Assembly: GCF_900637655.1 (NCBI RefSeq)
Contig: NZ_LR134384.1
Span: forward strand, 2,170,001-2,234,000
Direction: 5' to 3'
DNA length: 64,000 nt
Origin: Segatella oris
Lineage (GTDB): Bacteria > Bacteroidota > Bacteroidia > Bacteroidales > Bacteroidaceae
In this document: piece after piece, positions 64,000-64,000 of the stretch
Numbering within the stretch: the stretch's first letter is position 1
Layout: every line of letters starts with the position of its first letter
The notes under the pieces: generated by a model
Told to the model about the DNA's origin: nothing
What the model saw: only the letters and a program-made list of their open reading frames with translations
Databases searched by the model: none
Position numbers and translations under genes: made by a program

Positions 64000-64000
64000 G

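Noticed and set aside
1..64000. Insertion sequences, prophage or integrase genes
   Set aside because: No transposase, integrase, relaxase or phage structural protein was seen on either strand.

Overview
The window reads as one chromosomal segment of a Bacteroidota bacterium, most likely Prevotella or a close relative in Prevotellaceae. The evidence is a SusC/SusD pair with an ECF sigma/FecR switch, several exact Bacteroidota promoters (TTTG-N19/20-TAnnTTTG), a UpxY-type NusG paralog, a metal-type KdsA, small DUF4924 and DUF1735 proteins, and almost no Shine-Dalgarno sequences. Both ends cut genes: gdhA has lost its 5' end at base 1, and an ECF sigma factor runs off the right end.

Layout. 1-2.3 kb: gdhA and an ohrR-glutathione peroxidase pair. 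2.7-4.1 kb: a PepSY-type membrane protein. 4.66-4.75 kb: tRNA-Ser(CGA). 4.8-8.8 kb: serC, serA, a DUF1015 protein and yigZ. 9.2-16.7 kb: gyrA, three tandem paralogous secreted TPR proteins and a DbpA-like helicase. 17.4-26.4 kb: a compact polysaccharide utilization locus (ECF sigma, FecR anti-sigma, SusC, SusD, GH18 glycosidase, DUF1735-LamG lipoprotein) resembling N-glycan loci of Bacteroides. 27-34 kb: BadF-type kinase, MscS channel, then kdsA-kdsD-phospholipase D and a LuxR-type regulator. 34.3-37.3 kb: rny, zapA and coiled-coil genes. 38.2-48.2 kb: an exopolysaccharide region in two convergent arms. The plus arm holds the priming transferase, rmlA, a Wzc-like tyrosine kinase and a HAD phosphatase. 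The minus arm holds a DegT aminotransferase, an EpsC/CapD dehydratase, a nucleotidyltransferase and a 69-aa peptide. 49-55 kb: a secreted protein with a T9SS-like tail, UpxY, prfC, rmlD, DUF4924 and LysE. 55-64 kb: ROK kinase, ClC channel, tsaC, fmt, Hsp20, trpC-trpF, a 42-aa ORF with rpe, and the partial sigma factor.

The strongest unexplained signal is not a gene. Seven of the long intergenic gaps carry tandem arrays of degenerate units with a fixed 22-bp period and a shared core (TGASGCANNTNNCANCG). They lie near 4.3, 9.0, 17.1, 26.7, 37.7, 48.8 and 62.3 kb. Units stay in phase within an array, whole blocks are shared between distant arrays, and the two most similar arrays flank the polysaccharide utilization locus as direct repeats while differing by three whole units. 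A second element of 49 bp recurs beside three of the arrays, in opposite orientations. I know no name for this family and could not search for one.

Other points of interest are a consensus promoter that runs straight into a hairpin upstream of rpe, a structured leader before trpC, a TrpF-like protein that seems to lack catalytic residues, an upstream ORF in the leader of the minus polysaccharide operon, and a short pentanucleotide repeat in a signal-peptide region. All functions are assigned by reading protein sequence and motifs; no database was searched.
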